Assembly: GCA_964619675.1 (NCBI GenBank)
Contig: CAZUEO010000006.1
Coordinates: 22,734-86,733, forward strand
Length of the DNA stretch: 64,000 nt
Reading direction: 5' to 3'
Source: JAPLMW01 sp964619675
GTDB lineage: Bacteria; Planctomycetota; Phycisphaerae; Sedimentisphaerales; UBA12454
A model generated the notes under the pieces. The model was not told the origin of the DNA and searched no databases. It saw only the letters and a list, made by a program, of their open reading frames with translations. Both the position numbers and the translations under genes were made by a program. Below, piece after piece: positions 26,482-35,144 of the stretch (position 1 is its first letter; every line of letters begins with the position of its first letter).

Positions 26482-27569
26482 TCAAAGGGGTCTTTGTCTT
26501 TCTTGCTGATGATAATCTTAACATCTTTTAAGCTTTTTTGCAGCTCTTTTGCAATTTTTTTAAGTATAAATCTTTCCGAAACTGTATGGCTAAGACATAT
26601 AACCGTAACTCCTGCCTCCTGAGCCGCAATGGCCTGATGATGCTTTATCTCGCCTGTTACGTAGAGGTCGCATTTTTCGGAAATGACCTTCATAACGAGT
26701 TTACTGCACGAGCCGGCACAAACTGCTGCTTTTTTCACCTTTCGGTTTTTATTTCCGACAATTCCTGCGACTTTAGCGCCGGTAGCAGACCTTATTTTTT
26801 TCAATATCGCACTTAACTGCATTGGCTTTTCGAGAAGGCCTATCCTGCCAAGACCGATTTTGTCTTCAAAATCATACAATTTTATAACATCAAATGCAGG
26901 CATCTCATACGGATGCGCATTTCTCATCGCCTTTAAACAATCTGCAACCTTCTCAGCAGGCACGAGCGACTCAAACCTTATTTCGTCAACCTTTTCAAGC
27001 CTGCCCTTCCTGCCGATTGCAGGCCTGGCGCCTTTGAGCGGTAAAAACGTTCCTTCGCCGGCAGTACGAAAACTGCAATGACTGTAATTACCTATCCAGC
27101 CGGCCCCTGCTTTAAAAACAGCATCAGCAACCTTTTCAATTGCATCAGCAGGAACAAAAACAATGAGTTTATAATTCTGCTTTTGTGAATTCTCAACAAA
27201 ATCGCCGATGGGCTGAGGATTTTTTATCCCGATTATTTCCGCAAGCTCATCATTTATTCCGCCGCTTGCCGCATCAAGAGCAGTATGCATTGAATAAACA
27301 CCAATCCCGCTGCGAATAAGCTCATAAACTGCTGAATCTTTCGTAATGCTCTTCAAGCCGTCCCAGATAACCGGATGATAACTCAAAATAAAATTACAGC
27401 CGGCCTGTTTTGCTTCTTTTACAACTTCCTGCGTTATGTCAATCGTCAGCAGAACTTTTTTTACTGCCGAATTGCCGTCACCAACAAGCAGGCCCGTATT
27501 ATCCCAGCTTTGAGCTAATGCTCGCGGGGCAATTTTCTCGATTTCTCCAATAATATCTTTGATTTTCAT
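26466..27569 (-). CDS. Nif3-like dinuclear metal centre protein
   Basis: 367 residues, the long form with a central PII/CutA-like insert (about 125-230, containing LIVFVPADAIEKVADAVFKAGAGWIGNY and AHPYEMPAFDV). Metal ligands: ILSYHPVIW, SMHTALDAA and CLSHTVSER, consistent with the two-metal site of Nif3/YqfO. The enzymatic role of the family is still unclear; GTP cyclohydrolase 1 type 2 is a common label. Neighbouring folate genes (pabB, pabC) make that label interesting but do not prove it. Overlaps pabC by 4 bp and scpB by 16 bp. Confidence 0.92.
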   Translation of the reverse strand: MKIKDIIGEIEKIAPRALAQSWDNTGLLVGDGNSAVKKVLLTIDITQEVVKEAKQAGCNFILSYHPVIWDGLKSITKDSAVYELIRSGIGVYSMHTALDAASGGINDELAEIIGIKNPQPIGDFVENSQKQNYKLIVFVPADAIEKVADAVFKAGAGWIGNYSHCSFRTAGEGTFLPLKGARPAIGRKGRLEKVDEIRFESLVPAEKVADCLKAMRNAHPYEMPAFDVIKLYDFEDKIGLGRIGLLEKPMQLSAILKKIRSATGAKVAGIVGNKNRKVKKAAVCAGSCSKLVMKVISEKCDLYVTGEIKHHQAIAAQEAGVTVICLSHTVSERFILKKIAKELQKSLKDVKIIISKKDKDPFEWTGI

Positions 27570-28423
27570 CGTTTTTTACCTGAACAACATTGGTTAAAAA
27601 ATTCCGTATAAAGCGTCAAAATCTTCTTTGTCATCGTTCCAGGTTTGGCATTTCCGACATTATGCGCCTCAACGCCAATCACCGGCAAGACCTGCATTAT
27701 AACATTCGTAATAAAAACTTCATCAGCGCCAAGCAAATCATCAATGTCAAGGTCTTTTTCTTCTGCCCTTATGGAATTTTTAGCAGCAAGGTCTAAAACG
27801 GTTTTTCTTGCAATCCCCGGCAAAATACCGGCTTTTAATGAAGGCGTATAAATAACAGAATCCTTCACGATAAATACATTGCTTACGCAGCCTTCTGCAA
27901 GAGAACCTTCAACCGTGAACCACAATGCCTCGGCTGCGCGCTTTTGATGGGCGACCCCCAAGGCAAATATCCTTGAGAAATAGCTCGTCGTTTTATGGCC
28001 CGCCAAAACATCCTGCGGATTCTGTCTGTAGGAATTTAAGATAACCATTATGCCTTTCTCGTAGAAACTATCCGGATAAGGCTCGAATTTAATGGCGGTA
28101 ATAAGCAATGTCGGCTCAGTTTTTTCTGAATTCATCGACCCGCTTGTCGCAGTCAGGCGGATTCTGGCCTCTTTAAGCTCATTGGCACTTAGAGTTTCAT
28201 ATACCGCACCAGCGGCAAATTTTTTATCTCCTTTGATATTGATTTTCAGTTTTTCTGCGCTTGCCAAAAGCCTGTCTAAATGGTCATTGAGTGCAAAAAC
28301 AACTCCATTTGAGGCTCTCATCGTCTCAAACAGCCCTGCCCCATACAAAAACCCGCCATCAGCAGAACTTATGGAAGCCTGCGATGAATCGATTATTTCT
28401 TTATTTAAAAATACTTTTTCCAT
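27566..28423 (-). CDS. pabC: aminodeoxychorismate lyase (PabC-like, PLP class IV)
   Basis: 285 residues with the fold type IV pattern of PabC/IlvE/D-amino-acid transaminase: GAGLFETMRASNG, the PLP lysine in LAGHKTTSYFSRI (about residue 147), and AEGCVSNVFIV. It would release 4-aminobenzoate and pyruvate from aminodeoxychorismate. The call as lyase rather than aminotransferase rests on pabB lying upstream in the same direction (29073-30494). The heptamer array and assembly gap lie just ahead of its ATG, so its RBS and promoter are unclear. Confidence 0.82.
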   Translation of the reverse strand: MEKVFLNKEIIDSSQASISSADGGFLYGAGLFETMRASNGVVFALNDHLDRLLASAEKLKINIKGDKKFAAGAVYETLSANELKEARIRLTATSGSMNSEKTEPTLLITAIKFEPYPDSFYEKGIMVILNSYRQNPQDVLAGHKTTSYFSRIFALGVAHQKRAAEALWFTVEGSLAEGCVSNVFIVKDSVIYTPSLKAGILPGIARKTVLDLAAKNSIRAEEKDLDIDDLLGADEVFITNVIMQVLPVIGVEAHNVGNAKPGTMTKKILTLYTEFFNQCCSGKKR

Positions 28424-28434
28424 TTTTAGTGTTT

Positions 28435-28659
28435 TAGCGTATAGCGTATAGCGTATAGCGTATAGCGTATAGCGTATAGCGTATAGCGTNNNNNNNNNNN
28501 NNNNNNNNNNNNNNNNNNNNNNNNNNNNNNNNNNNNNNNNNNNNNNNNNNNNNNNNNNNNNNNNNNNNNNNNNNNNNNNNNNNNNNNNNTAGCGTATAGC
28601 GTATAGCGTATAGCGTATAGCGTATAGCGTATAGCGTATAGCGTTTAGCGTTTAGCGTA
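28435..28659. repeat. heptanucleotide tandem array interrupted by assembly gap
   Basis: A perfect 7-bp repeat (TAGCGTA unit) runs for about 55 bp to 28489, then 100 N, then another ~52 bp before decaying to GTTTAGC and GTACAGG variants. True array length is unknown. Related degenerate heptamers occur at 23033-23064 and at 29085-29105, where they form the last codons of pabB. No spacers, so not a CRISPR array. Confidence 0.9.
28490..28589. other. assembly gap (100 N)
   Basis: Exactly 100 N, the conventional length for a gap of unknown size. The same heptamer repeat continues on both sides, so the gap is probably collapsed or unresolved repeat rather than missing genes, though missing sequence cannot be excluded. 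Confidence 0.98.
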
Positions 28660-29002
28660 CAGGGTAAAGCATTCTATATAGCATACTACCCACTTCTTTT
28701 AATAGGTTTTCTATAGTTTGGTTCCCACTAATATATTTCAGATCTGTCGCCAATAAAAATTGCGTCTCTAACTCCAATAGTGAGCCATACGCAATAGACA
28801 AGAACTGCTTATATTCTGCATTATGTTTTCTGCCATAACCTTCCGCTATATTAGAGGGTATAGACACAGATGCTCTTCTCATCTGCTGAGATAATCCGTA
28901 ATCTTCAAACTTTGGGAAGTTTTTCGTTGTTTTGTATATTTCTAAAACCAATTTATAGCTTTTCTGCCAAACTATAAGGTCTTTAAACGACCTTGTCTTC
29001 AT
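28652..29002 (-). CDS. four-helix bundle protein (S23 / 23S rRNA intervening-sequence family)
   Basis: 116 residues from MKTRSFKDLIVWQKSYKL; a start 7 codons earlier (29023) is possible. SFKDLIVWQKSYKLVLEIY, LSQQMRRASVSIPSNIAEGYGR and ELETQFLLA are the family hallmarks. Members were first found in rRNA intervening sequences and are scattered singly in many genomes; function unknown. It interrupts the pabB-pabC gene pair. Heptamer repeats lie on both sides, and the stop codon itself is part of the repeat (the last codons read YPVR then TAA from GTACGCTAA), which suggests insertion as a unit. Confidence 0.9.
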   Translation of the reverse strand: MKTRSFKDLIVWQKSYKLVLEIYKTTKNFPKFEDYGLSQQMRRASVSIPSNIAEGYGRKHNAEYKQFLSIAYGSLLELETQFLLATDLKYISGNQTIENLLKEVGSMLYRMLYPVR

Positions 29003-29072
29003 GGCTATTCCGTTATTCACCATTATATAATCTCTCTCGCTTTCTTTCCTATTATTTTCTATGCTTTGACTT

Positions 29073-30494
29073 TTAGTTTTTCCTATCCGCTCTACGCTGT
29101 ACGCTATTTATCCCAGCCAGTAATGCCTTTGCCTTAATAAGTGTTTCCTGCCACTCAGCCTGCGGGTCGGAGTCTGCGACGATACCACCGCCAGTCTGGG
29201 CAAAAGCAACACCGCCGCGTATAATAATTGTTCTTATCACTATATTCAAGCACGCATTGCCGCGCAAATCTACCCAGCCGATAGAGCCTGTATAAAGCCC
29301 TCTTGCGGTCGGCTCAAGAGCGTTTATTATTTTCATTGCACTGATTTTCGGAGCACCAGTTATAGAACCGCCGGGAAAAACCGCTTTTAAGCAGTCAACA
29401 AAATCAATGCCCTGCTGTAATTTGCCTTGTATTGTCGAAACTGCGTGAAAAACCGTCGAAAAGGCCTCTATATCGCGTCTTTTTATAACCTTAATTGTTC
29501 CGGCCTGACAAACTCTGCCCAAATCGTTGCGTTCAAGGTCAATTATCATATCAAGCTCTGCTTTTTCCTTTTCGTTTTCAACAAGGTCATTGTAATTTTT
29601 CTCATCGACAGCTTTATTATGTGTCCTTGGCCTTGTGCCTTTAATGGGGCAGGTCGTAATTGTGCCGTTATTTATATTTACAAAAAGCTCAGGCGATGCG
29701 CTTACTATTTGCCAGTCGCCTGCATCGATATAAGCTGAATATGGGCTGGGATTGAATTTGTTCTGCCACAAAAAGAGTTTATACGGCTCTGCGGAAAATT
29801 CTGCATCAAACCGCTGCGAGAAATTTATCTGATAGACATCACCGTCATAAATATATTTCTTTATCTTCGCAATCGCATCGAGATAATAATCTTTTGTCAT
29901 ATTTGATTTAAACGTGGAACTACATTTAGCCCCCGCTACTTGTGGCGGGGTAGGCCGTCCCTTAGGGACGGCCGCTAAACAAGTTTTCAGATGTACAATC
30001 TTTTCTTCACCACTTTTTGTATCTTCAGGCAGTTCAATCGCGAAAAGATAAAAATAGTTTCTCAAATGGTCAAAGCAGATAATCTTATCGTAAAAACATA
30101 ATCGAATTAACGGCAATTTTATATCATCGCCGGCAACAGGCACATTCTCTAAAAGGCTGTTAAGGTCGTAACTGAAAAAGCCGACCCAGCCGCCTGTAAA
30201 AATACCATCCAAACCCCCTACACCATCTTCAAGGTGATATTTCTTTAGAACAGCTCTTAATTTTTCGAATGGTTTGCTCTCGCCTGCAAAAATTTCAAAA
30301 ATCTCTACCGGCTGGGCGGCAAAACAGCTGTAGCGGTTTCTGGCGGAGGAGGAATCAGCCCCGCCGAGAATTGCGGGATTGTCAAGAGATGAAAAATACT
30401 GCACTAATTTGTCAAGCCCGGCCTGTGCCGGTATTTTTTCGTAAACCAGCCGGCATTGCTTTACACAAACAGATTCAGCAGCAGAAACTGCCAT
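29073..30494 (-). CDS. pabB: aminodeoxychorismate synthase component I
   Basis: Makes 4-amino-4-deoxychorismate for folate synthesis. 473 residues: N-terminal domain, then the chorismate-binding domain from DYYLDAIAKIKKYIYDGDVYQ. CPIKGTRPR carries the lysine typical of PabB, where TrpE usually has PIAGT. GGSITGAPK, IGWVDL and GGGIVADSDP are conserved. Residues about 172-190 (LAAVPKGRPTPPQVAGAK) come from the palindromic element at 29925-29979, in the linker between domains. The last residues (SVQRRADRKN) are coded by heptamer-repeat sequence. The start overlaps the prfA stop (TAATG). Confidence 0.95.
   Translation of the reverse strand: MAVSAAESVCVKQCRLVYEKIPAQAGLDKLVQYFSSLDNPAILGGADSSSARNRYSCFAAQPVEIFEIFAGESKPFEKLRAVLKKYHLEDGVGGLDGIFTGGWVGFFSYDLNSLLENVPVAGDDIKLPLIRLCFYDKIICFDHLRNYFYLFAIELPEDTKSGEEKIVHLKTCLAAVPKGRPTPPQVAGAKCSSTFKSNMTKDYYLDAIAKIKKYIYDGDVYQINFSQRFDAEFSAEPYKLFLWQNKFNPSPYSAYIDAGDWQIVSASPELFVNINNGTITTCPIKGTRPRTHNKAVDEKNYNDLVENEKEKAELDMIIDLERNDLGRVCQAGTIKVIKRRDIEAFSTVFHAVSTIQGKLQQGIDFVDCLKAVFPGGSITGAPKISAMKIINALEPTARGLYTGSIGWVDLRGNACLNIVIRTIIIRGGVAFAQTGGGIVADSDPQAEWQETLIKAKALLAGINSVQRRADRKN
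29925..29979. mobile_element. in-frame palindromic element, copy B (in pabB)
   Basis: 55 bp bounded by TTTAGC and GCTAAA. Arm 1 CCCCGCTAC/TGTGGCGGGG is slightly imperfect; arm 2 GGCCGTCCC/GGGACGGCC is perfect with a TTA loop. Arm 2 differs from copy C (GGCCGCCG/CGGCGGCC) on both sides in step, i.e. paired changes that keep the stem. Preceded by A and followed by C like the other copies. Confidence 0.85.
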
Positions 30495-31582
30495 TACAGA
30501 CTTTCAAGCCGAAGTTTTTTGTCGTATTCGATCATCCCTGCAACAAGCTCATCCATATCGCCTGCCATAATTTTATCGAGATTGTAGAGCGACAGGTTAA
30601 CCCGGTGGTCTGTAACGCGGTTTTGCGGGTAATTATATGTTCTTATTTTTTCGGAACGGTCGCCTGAACCTATCATTGTTTTGCGGGTTTTGTCGCGTTT
30701 TGCGCGTTCGATGCTCCGATAATGCTCATAGACCCTGCTTCGCAGCAGCCGCCAGGCCTTCGCACGATTTTTATGCTGGCTCCTGTCCTCGCGCATATTT
30801 ACCGTTATGCCTGTTGGTTTATGCTCAAGCCTGACTGCGCTGTTGATCTTATTGACGGCCTGCCCGCCGGGCCCGCCTGCCCTGCTGACATATTCGACTA
30901 CATCTTCAGGATTTATTTTAATGTCCACTTCCGTCGGCTCAGGCAGCACGGCAACGGTAACAGCGGATGTATGTATCCTGCCCTGCGTTTCGGTTTCTGG
31001 AACACGTTGAACGCGATGGCCTCCACCTTCATAACCCAGATGAGTCCATACGGCCTGCCCTTTTACATTGAATATAACCTCTTTAAACCCGCCAAGCTCG
31101 CTCGCGCTGAAATCGAGCAATTCAACCTTCCAGTGCTGCTTGTCGGCGTAGTGAGTGTACATATCATACAAATCCCGCGCAAAAAGAGCCGCCTCATCGC
31201 CGCCCGTGCCTGCACGTATTTCCATTATGACCGAGCCGACCGCCGCATCGTCGGACATTACAAGAGATTCCTTTAATTGATTAAAAAGCTCGTTTTTCTT
31301 TTCCTGGAGTTGTTTAAGCTCCTCAGCAACAAGAGTTTTCATCTCAGTTTCCGCCTTGTCATCATTCAAAATCGCGCCGGTTTGCTCAATGTCCGAAAGC
31401 AGCTTTTTATAGCTGCGGTACTTTGTAACAACAGGTTTGAGTTTGCCCTGCTCTTTTGTAAGTGGAACAAGCCTCGCTGAATTCGCAGCTACAGCAGGGT
31501 CGTTAAGCTGGTTTTCAATTTCAGCGTATCGGCCTTCAAGCTCATCAAGCTTTTTCAAAACTATTGAGTCTGTCTCGCTCAT
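30494..31582 (-). CDS. prfA: peptide chain release factor 1
   Basis: Terminates translation at UAG and UAA. 362 residues. The PxT tripeptide that reads the stop codon is PET (RVPETETQGRIHTSA), and the catalytic GGQ is in RAGGPGGQAVNKINSAV (about residues 236-252). Downstream RDRSQHKNRAKAWRLL-like sequence (REDRSQHKNRAKA) is typical. Overlaps pabB by one base pair group (TAATG), so prfA, pabB and perhaps the genes beyond the S23 insert are one transcript. prmC, often beside prfA, is absent here. Confidence 0.97.
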   Translation of the reverse strand: MSETDSIVLKKLDELEGRYAEIENQLNDPAVAANSARLVPLTKEQGKLKPVVTKYRSYKKLLSDIEQTGAILNDDKAETEMKTLVAEELKQLQEKKNELFNQLKESLVMSDDAAVGSVIMEIRAGTGGDEAALFARDLYDMYTHYADKQHWKVELLDFSASELGGFKEVIFNVKGQAVWTHLGYEGGGHRVQRVPETETQGRIHTSAVTVAVLPEPTEVDIKINPEDVVEYVSRAGGPGGQAVNKINSAVRLEHKPTGITVNMREDRSQHKNRAKAWRLLRSRVYEHYRSIERAKRDKTRKTMIGSGDRSEKIRTYNYPQNRVTDHRVNLSLYNLDKIMAGDMDELVAGMIEYDKKLRLESL

Positions 31583-31601
31583 AGGGTCTGTCCAAATACA
31601 T

Positions 31602-31657
31602 AAAAAAATTACGCTGCCGGCACATAATCTGTTTGATTAGGCCCAACAGCGTAATTT
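31602..31657 (-). terminator. intrinsic terminator after rpmE
   Basis: AAATTACGCTG (31606-31616) pairs with CAGCGTAATTT (31647-31657). On the minus strand the stem is followed by TTTTTTT. The 30-nt loop has an inner TAATC/GATTA pair. It ends the rpmE transcript, so prfA (starting at 31582) probably has a separate promoter or relies on readthrough. Confidence 0.75.
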
Positions 31658-31671
31658 GTAAACAAAAAAAT

Positions 31672-31920
31672 CTACTTTTCCTTCTTTTGTGTCTTGTCGT
31701 CCTTTTGTGCGCCTTCCATATAGCTTTGGCCGTATTTCTTCTGGAAGCGCTCGATTCTGCCTGCAGTATCGACAAATTTTTGTTTGCCGGTATAAAACGG
31801 ATGGCACATCGAGCATATTTCAGCGTGAATTTCCTTTACGGTGCTGCGGGTCTCGAAGGTATTACCGCAGCCGCATTTGACCTTTACCGTCTGATATTCA
31901 GGATGTATGCCCTTTTTCAT
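31672..31920 (-). CDS. rpmE: 50S ribosomal protein L31, zinc-binding type
   Basis: 82 residues from the ATG at 31918-31920, chosen because AAGGTG lies 6 bp upstream; a GTG three codons earlier would swallow the RBS. KGIHPEYQTVKVKC, the CxC pair (CGCG) and CSMCHPFYTGKQKFVDTAGR give the four-cysteine zinc site of type A L31. The C-terminal ~15 residues are a charged extension (KDDKTQKKEK). Confidence 0.96.
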   Translation of the reverse strand: MKKGIHPEYQTVKVKCGCGNTFETRSTVKEIHAEICSMCHPFYTGKQKFVDTAGRIERFQKKYGQSYMEGAQKDDKTQKKEK

Positions 31921-31990
31921 CTTTTTCACCTTAAAATATAGAGAAGGTTATTATACTTATTTTGTTAAACAATGCAAGAACTCTTTAAAC

Positions 31991-32019
31991 TTGTCAAAAC
32001 CTCCTTTTTGGCTTATACT
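31991..32019 (+). promoter_or_regulatory. sigma-70 promoter for dapB
   Basis: TTGTCA at 31991-31996, 17-bp spacer, TATACT at 32014-32019, 28 bp before the ATG at 32048. Confidence 0.7.
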
Positions 32020-32047
32020 TACGTCAAATGCCTTGAAAGGACAGAAA

Positions 32048-32827
32048 ATGAAACCTAAACTTATAATCGTTGGCGCCGCCGGCAGAATGGGCAAAAGAAT
32101 CACCGCCCTTGCTGTCGAATCAAAACAATTTGACATAATCGGAGCTGTTGAAGACAGAAACTGTCCCGAAATCGGCAAAGACTTAGCGCAGACAGGGATA
32201 AAAATCAGCTCTGAATTTCCAGCCAACGCAGACCTGGTCATAGATTTTTCTCTGGCTGCCGCTTTTGACAATACCATCAATTATTGTCTGAAAAATAATT
32301 GCGCACTTGTGTTAGGCACTACAGGCCTGTCCGCCGAGCAGCTTAAAAAAATCGACGAAGCCGCTAAAAAAATTCCCGTAATACAGGCAACAAATATGAG
32401 CGTCGGAATGAACCTGCTTTTTGAAACCGTCGGGCAAATCGCACAAAAATTAGGCGACGAGTATGACATTGAAATTACCGAAGCTCATCATCGAATGAAA
32501 AAAGATGCGCCAAGCGGCTCGGCAATGACGCTCGCCGAAAGAATCGCAGCGGCGACAAACAAAAAATTTCCCGATTGTCTCGACATCGGCAGAAAAGGCA
32601 GCCAGGCACTCCGCAAGAAAGGCACAATAGGCATACAGGCAATCAGGCTCGGTGATACCGTCGGCGAACATTCCGTTATGTTCGGAACGATGGGCGAAAT
32701 TGTAACCATTTCCCACAGCGCGCACAGCAGGGATACGTTCGCAGCCGGTGCAATAAGGGCAGCTGTTTGGCTCGTCGGCAAAAAACCAGCTCGATACTCA
32801 ATGGCCGATGTCCTCGGCCTTAAATAG
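32048..32827 (+). CDS. dapB: 4-hydroxy-tetrahydrodipicolinate reductase
   Basis: Reduces HTPA with NAD(P)H in lysine/diaminopimelate synthesis. 259 residues from the ATG at 32048 (GAAAGGA upstream; the frame extends further up without an RBS). N-terminal Rossmann motif IIVGAAGRMGKRI, LVLGTTGLS, ATNMSVGMN, and the catalytic EAHHRMKKDAPSGSA are present. It ends 5 bp before the stop of the convergent CPBP gene. Confidence 0.96.
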   Translation: MKPKLIIVGAAGRMGKRITALAVESKQFDIIGAVEDRNCPEIGKDLAQTGIKISSEFPANADLVIDFSLAAAFDNTINYCLKNNCALVLGTTGLSAEQLKKIDEAAKKIPVIQATNMSVGMNLLFETVGQIAQKLGDEYDIEITEAHHRMKKDAPSGSAMTLAERIAAATNKKFPDCLDIGRKGSQALRKKGTIGIQAIRLGDTVGEHSVMFGTMGEIVTISHSAHSRDTFAAGAIRAAVWLVGKKPARYSMADVLGLK

Positions 32828-32831
32828 CACT

Positions 32832-33701
32832 TCACCCCAACAAGGCAAATGCTATTTGCGATGAATTGAAGAAACAGTGCAGGAAAATTGAGCGCGAAAG
32901 CGAACCGCTTTTCTCATAAGCATAACCCATACAGACAGATAAAATCAATAGCGCCGGCAGGTGCATCCAAGGATGAAGTGCCGAAAAAATTACTGACACA
33001 ATAAATATGCTTTCCCACGGACTATAGTCGAGATTGCGCAGGTAGCTTTGCAATAGCCCTCTGAAAATCAACTCTTCAAAAACAGGCGTTACAATCGTCG
33101 CAAAGAAAATCATCAAAAACCGCAGACTCCATTGCCTGTTTTCAAGAATAACCGCCATTCCTTCGTTCTGCTGCATCTGGAAATCCGAGCCTTCCAAAAT
33201 CGTACCGATTGCAACAACCAGATAGATTGCCGCCAGAACCAGCGGCCAGGCCGCAATAAAATATGCCGCTGCAGCGGCAATATCACGAAAAATACCCTTC
33301 CTGCGCAGACCGAAACCACTCAGGCCTCCTTCGAAATACTTCTTTGCCGCGGCAAGAACAAATACAATAATGATGATTTCATTGACAATTAGAAATGAAA
33401 AAACGGCAAACTTCTGCCGCCAGTCAGGCGACTGGGCCGTAAGGTTTCCCGCCAGACTCGAAGCGGCCAACGTAAGGCCAAGCCAGCCGAAAATAACCGC
33501 AAAAGGAAGATAAAAAGGCATAAAATTATGCCGAAAAGCCGCTCGCTCAAGGCTGCCCCTGCCGAATCTGTTTGTAACCGCCCAGTAAATAAATAATGTC
33601 AAACCTGCAACAGCCGAAATAACCATAAAAACAGATGTATAATCAGGATACCATTGCTGGCTTGCGGTATCTGCCGACAATAAAATTTCCAAAAAAAACA
33701 T
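32832..33701 (-). CDS. CPBP-family intramembrane metalloprotease
   Basis: 289 residues, about seven to eight membrane helices. The family motifs are EELIFRGLLQ (EExxxR) and FSALHPWMHLP (FxxxH-like), in the last third. Bacterial members process membrane peptides (CAAX protease/Abi-type); the substrate here is unknown. It is a single leftward gene convergent with dapB and divergent from murA. Confidence 0.88.
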   Translation of the reverse strand: MFFLEILLSADTASQQWYPDYTSVFMVISAVAGLTLFIYWAVTNRFGRGSLERAAFRHNFMPFYLPFAVIFGWLGLTLAASSLAGNLTAQSPDWRQKFAVFSFLIVNEIIIIVFVLAAAKKYFEGGLSGFGLRRKGIFRDIAAAAAYFIAAWPLVLAAIYLVVAIGTILEGSDFQMQQNEGMAVILENRQWSLRFLMIFFATIVTPVFEELIFRGLLQSYLRNLDYSPWESIFIVSVIFSALHPWMHLPALLILSVCMGYAYEKSGSLSRSIFLHCFFNSSQIAFALLG

Positions 33702-33712
33702 AAAAATTCACG

Positions 33713-33817
33713 CCCCGCACCTATTTGTATAGTGCGTTAGAACAATAATCACAGAGTAATAATGAGACTATTTTACGATATAATTAGTTCAAAAACAAAG
33801 TACAAATAGGTGCGGGG
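33713..33817. mobile_element. miniature inverted-repeat element upstream of murA
   Basis: A perfect 17-bp inverted repeat (CCCCGCACCTATTTGTA at 33713-33729; inverse at 33801-33817) encloses 71 bp of AT-rich non-coding sequence, 105 bp in all. No target duplication is evident. Related ends occur at 21944-22005. The right end directly abuts the -35 box proposed for murA. Confidence 0.65.
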
Positions 33818-33846
33818 TTGCATAAACTCACTTTTTGTATTAGATT
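33818..33846 (+). promoter_or_regulatory. candidate promoter for murA at the edge of the inverted-repeat element
   Basis: TTGCAT at 33818-33823, 17-bp spacer, TAGATT at 33841-33846; ATG at 33872. The -35 box begins at the base after the inverted repeat ends. Confidence 0.5.
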
Positions 33847-33871
33847 ATCCCTTTCTTTTCAAGGATTTTAT

Positions 33872-35143
33872 ATGGCTCTGGACATATTCAAAATTACAGG
33901 CCCTGTCAGGCTGGCCGGCTCAGTTACAATCAGCGGCTCAAAAAACGCTGCTTTGCCGATTATGGCAGCGACAATTCTCGCACCGGGCAAAAATACTCTG
34001 CTCGGCGCCCCGAACCTCAGCGATATAGAAGTAATGTGCAGCCTCCTGCAGGATATGGGCTGCAAAACAGCTATCGACAAAAACGCAGTTTCAATCGACT
34101 CGACTGTTATTGACAAACCGTTTGGAGATTATGAAACCGTCCGCAAAATGCGCGCAGGCATATGCGTCCTCGGGCCGCTCCTGGCTCGTTGTGGAAAAGC
34201 CGAAGTCTCAATGCCAGGCGGATGCGCAATCGGCTACAGGCCCGTTGACATTCACCTGCGAGGCCTGCAGGAACTCGGTGCGAAAATAGAATTAAAAAAC
34301 GGTTATATCGTCGCCAACGTCAACAGCGGTCTTAAAGGAGCAAATATCTTCCTTGGCGGACCTTTTGGCTCAAGCGTCCTTGCAACTGCAAACGTCCTGT
34401 CGGCTGCCGTGCTGGCAAAAGGAAAAACCGTCATCGAATCGGCCGCCTGCGAACCGGAAGTTACCGACCTCGCTAATTGCTTAGTCAAAATGGGCGCCAA
34501 AATCAGCGGTATCGGCTCACCTCAACTGATAATCAACGGCGTAAAAAATTTAAACCCTGTTGAATATACCGTGATACCGGATAGAATCGAGGCCGGTACT
34601 TTCCTCGCTGCTGCCGCCATTACAAAAGGAAAACTGAAATTAAAAAACTGTCGTCTCGAACATCTTATGGCCGTTGTTGACAAACTCAGAAGTATGAATA
34701 TTCCGGTCGAAGAAAATGAAGATGGCTGCGAAATTTCATCAAACGGCCATATCCAGCCGACTGATATTACAACGCTGCCCTACCCGGGTTTCCCGACCGA
34801 TTTGCAGGCCCAGTTTATGGCTTGCTTATGTCTTGCGAAGGGCAACAGCGTAATAACTGAAAAAATTTTCCCGGACAGGTTTATGCACGTTGCGGAACTC
34901 AGCAGAATGGCTGCAAACCTGCGAAAAGAAGGCCCTCACGTCATTGTCAGCGGTGTCGAAAAACTCATCGCCGCTCCGGTTATGGCTTCAGACCTGCGGG
35001 CTTCAGCTGCTCTTGTCGTTGCCGCACTCGCCGCTTATGGCGAAACAATCGTGAACCGTGTCTATCACATTGACAGAGGCTATGAAAAAATCGAAGAAAA
35101 ACTCAACACTTTAGGTGCAAAAATCGAACGCCAGAGCGTGTAA
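33872..35143 (+). CDS. murA: UDP-N-acetylglucosamine 1-carboxyvinyltransferase
   Basis: First committed step of peptidoglycan synthesis: transfers enolpyruvate to UDP-GlcNAc. 423 residues from the ATG at 33872 (AAGGA 7 bp upstream). SGSKNAALPIMAA, the catalytic loop MPGGCAIGYRPVDIHLRGL with the active-site cysteine (the residue that fosfomycin attacks; Asp variants are resistant), PDRIEAGTFLAAAA and TDLQAQFMA are all conserved. The M16 peptidase genes follow at once (1 bp gap). Confidence 0.97.
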   Translation: MALDIFKITGPVRLAGSVTISGSKNAALPIMAATILAPGKNTLLGAPNLSDIEVMCSLLQDMGCKTAIDKNAVSIDSTVIDKPFGDYETVRKMRAGICVLGPLLARCGKAEVSMPGGCAIGYRPVDIHLRGLQELGAKIELKNGYIVANVNSGLKGANIFLGGPFGSSVLATANVLSAAVLAKGKTVIESAACEPEVTDLANCLVKMGAKISGIGSPQLIINGVKNLNPVEYTVIPDRIEAGTFLAAAAITKGKLKLKNCRLEHLMAVVDKLRSMNIPVEENEDGCEISSNGHIQPTDITTLPYPGFPTDLQAQFMACLCLAKGNSVITEKIFPDRFMHVAELSRMAANLRKEGPHVIVSGVEKLIAAPVMASDLRASAALVVAALAAYGETIVNRVYHIDRGYEKIEEKLNTLGAKIERQSV

Positions 35144-35144
35144 T

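Noticed and set aside
28435..28659. CRISPR array
   Set aside because: The unit is 7 bp and contiguous, with no spacers and no cas genes nearby.
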